NCBI GenBank assembly: GCA_003160755.1
Contig: QEXZ01000041.1
Location: 1-11,230, forward strand
Origin: Methanomicrobiales archaeon
GTDB taxonomy: Archaea > Halobacteriota > Syntropharchaeia > Alkanophagales > Methanospirareceae
Length of the DNA stretch: 11,230 nt
Reading direction: 5' to 3'
Shown: piece by piece, positions 10,416-11,230 of the stretch
Position numbering within the stretch: position 1 is the first letter of the stretch
How the letters are laid out: each line of letters opens with the position of its first letter
Made by a program: the position numbers and the translations under genes
The notes under the pieces: model-generated
What the model saw: only the letters and a program-made list of their open reading frames with translations
What the model was told of the DNA's origin: nothing
Databases searched by the model: none

Positions 10416-11230
10416 TTAATCGGTTTGCCCACGTAAACTGCTTTTTAGTTCGCTCCATTTTACGCCGTCACTTCTAATAGGGTCTTGCCCTGTAAGCTTT
10501 ACATAGCGGTCTAATATAACGTCAATATAATGTGGGTCTATCTCACAGCCGTAACAAATACGCCCTGTTTGGTGTGCTGATACTAATGTGGTGCCCGAAC
10601 CTAAAAAACAATCTACAATATAATTATTAATTTCGCTAAACGATTCTATTAACTCCACAAACAACCCAACAGGTTTGGGACAACTATGTAGCCCTCTAAG
10701 ACCTTCTTCTCTATCTGTTTGATACACTAAAACATTATTGTTTAATTTACGAATTTTTGGGGATAAAACTAAAATAGGCTCCCATGTAGATGCACCCCCT
10801 AAACCAGAACCAGATAAAGCAAATTTCTTACACCATGCTAAAACATTCGCTTTGCCAAATCTGCTAATATCTCTTGCTAAATTGTTCAATCCACAAGTCC
10901 ATACTTTACCACAATTAAATAGACGAAAGGCATCTGCTACTAATTTTGCATTTTTTTCATTACTTGAATCATTATGACTTGCGTATTCATAACCTATACC
11001 ATAAGGCGGATCCGTAAACACCATATCCGCCTTCTTACCATCCATCAACTTTAAAATATCCGTTTCATTTGTTGCATCCCCACACAGTATCCTATGCCGA
11101 TTGTTTAATATCCACAAATCACCCGTTTTAGATAACGGTTCTGTTGGTGGTTCCGGCACTTCATCTTCTACTATTTCGGGTTCTAAGTCTTCTAATTTTA
11201 TATCCAATTCCGGGATTGTTATGTTTTCAA
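10416..11230 (-). CDS. DNA methyltransferase, DPPY class (5' end beyond window)
   Basis: The frame is open to the right edge, so the start is missing. The visible part begins ENITIPELDIK, an acidic linker EDEVPEPP.EP, and then GDLWILNNRHRILCGDAT, the entry of an amino-methyltransferase. The catalytic motif TDPPYGIGYEY lies at 11001-11012 (DPPY), before the AdoMet motif DCFLGSGTTLVSA. The order catalytic then AdoMet is that of beta-class N6-adenine or N4-cytosine methylases. HSCPKPVGLFVELI and CYGCEIDPHYIDVILDRY complete the core. A ParB-like domain usually precedes this linker in the phage family and should lie just outside. It probably modifies viral DNA against host restriction. No restriction endonuclease is in view. 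Confidence 0.9.
   Translation of the reverse strand, partial: ENITIPELDIKLEDLEPEIVEDEVPEPPTEPLSKTGDLWILNNRHRILCGDATNETDILKLMDGKKADMVFTDPPYGIGYEYASHNDSSNEKNAKLVADAFRLFNCGKVWTCGLNNLARDISRFGKANVLAWCKKFALSGSGLGGASTWEPILVLSPKIRKLNNNVLVYQTDREEGLRGLHSCPKPVGLFVELIESFSEINNYIVDCFLGSGTTLVSAHQTGRICYGCEIDPHYIDVILDRYVKLTGQDPIRSDGVKWSELKSSLRGQTD

Noticed and set aside
10257..10418. Long Lys/Asn-rich minus-strand open frame after the methyltransferase stop, with Cys residues
   Set aside because: It has no ATG, GTG or credible TTG start with a ribosome site, and its composition reflects A-rich sequence.
10245..10436. Plus-strand hydrophobic frame of 63 codons, membrane-protein-like
   Set aside because: Hydrophobic residues follow from the T-rich strand; it overlaps the methyltransferase end and lacks start signals.

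Overview
The window looks like part of the genome, or integrated copy, of a head-tailed virus (Caudoviricetes type) infecting an archaeon. The viral signature is a head and packaging module read entirely from the minus strand: small terminase, large terminase, portal, a Mu gpF / SPP1 gp7-type minor head protein, and the start of a gene resembling the N-terminal module of prohead proteases. The archaeal signature is the promoter layout. Before at least three minus-strand genes (starts at 181, 4532 and 7637) a TATA box is centred about 25-27 nt from the start codon, so transcription should begin on the start codon itself. Two more genes (starts at 6232 and 10197) have TATA boxes giving short leaders. 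Genes inside operons instead have Shine-Dalgarno-like GGAGG/GGGGG sequences and ATGA or TAATG overlaps. The host lineage cannot be fixed from this sequence; an anaerobic euryarchaeon such as a methanogen or relative is only a guess.

Layout in the direction of transcription (right to left): 11230-10416 is a DNA methyltransferase running off the right edge. 10197-9547 is a conserved protein of unknown function. 9532-9158 is a probable small terminase subunit and 9183-7858 the large subunit. A 220-nt non-coding stretch (7857-7638) with inverted and direct repeats carries the next promoter. 7637-6275 holds six small overlapping genes: zinc ribbon, unknown, membrane protein, ribbon-helix-helix-like, Cys-containing helical and RyR-like. 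6232-4844 is the portal, followed by two small genes (4847-4577). 4532-3603 is a free-standing HNH homing endonuclease with its own promoter. 3597-2793 holds four small genes (basic Gly-rich, membrane, two Cys-rich). 2796-1120 is the MuF-type head protein interrupted by a 348-residue intein with a LAGLIDADG endonuclease. 1115-653 holds three small helical or HTH proteins. 652-182 is mostly non-coding, with a promoter, a possible small ORF and a tRNA-Met(CAU)-like sequence with a degenerate 5' half. 181-1 is the start of the protease-like gene.

Together the terminase pair would package DNA through the portal, and the MuF protein would join the portal-proximal head. The methyltransferase probably protects viral DNA. 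Two unrelated homing endonucleases have invaded the head module, one as an intein and one as a free-standing gene. The most unusual points are the intein sitting exactly in the Cys/His motif of the MuF protein, the many overlapping micro-genes, the leaderless promoter set, the structured 7638-7857 intergenic region and the tRNA-like sequence.
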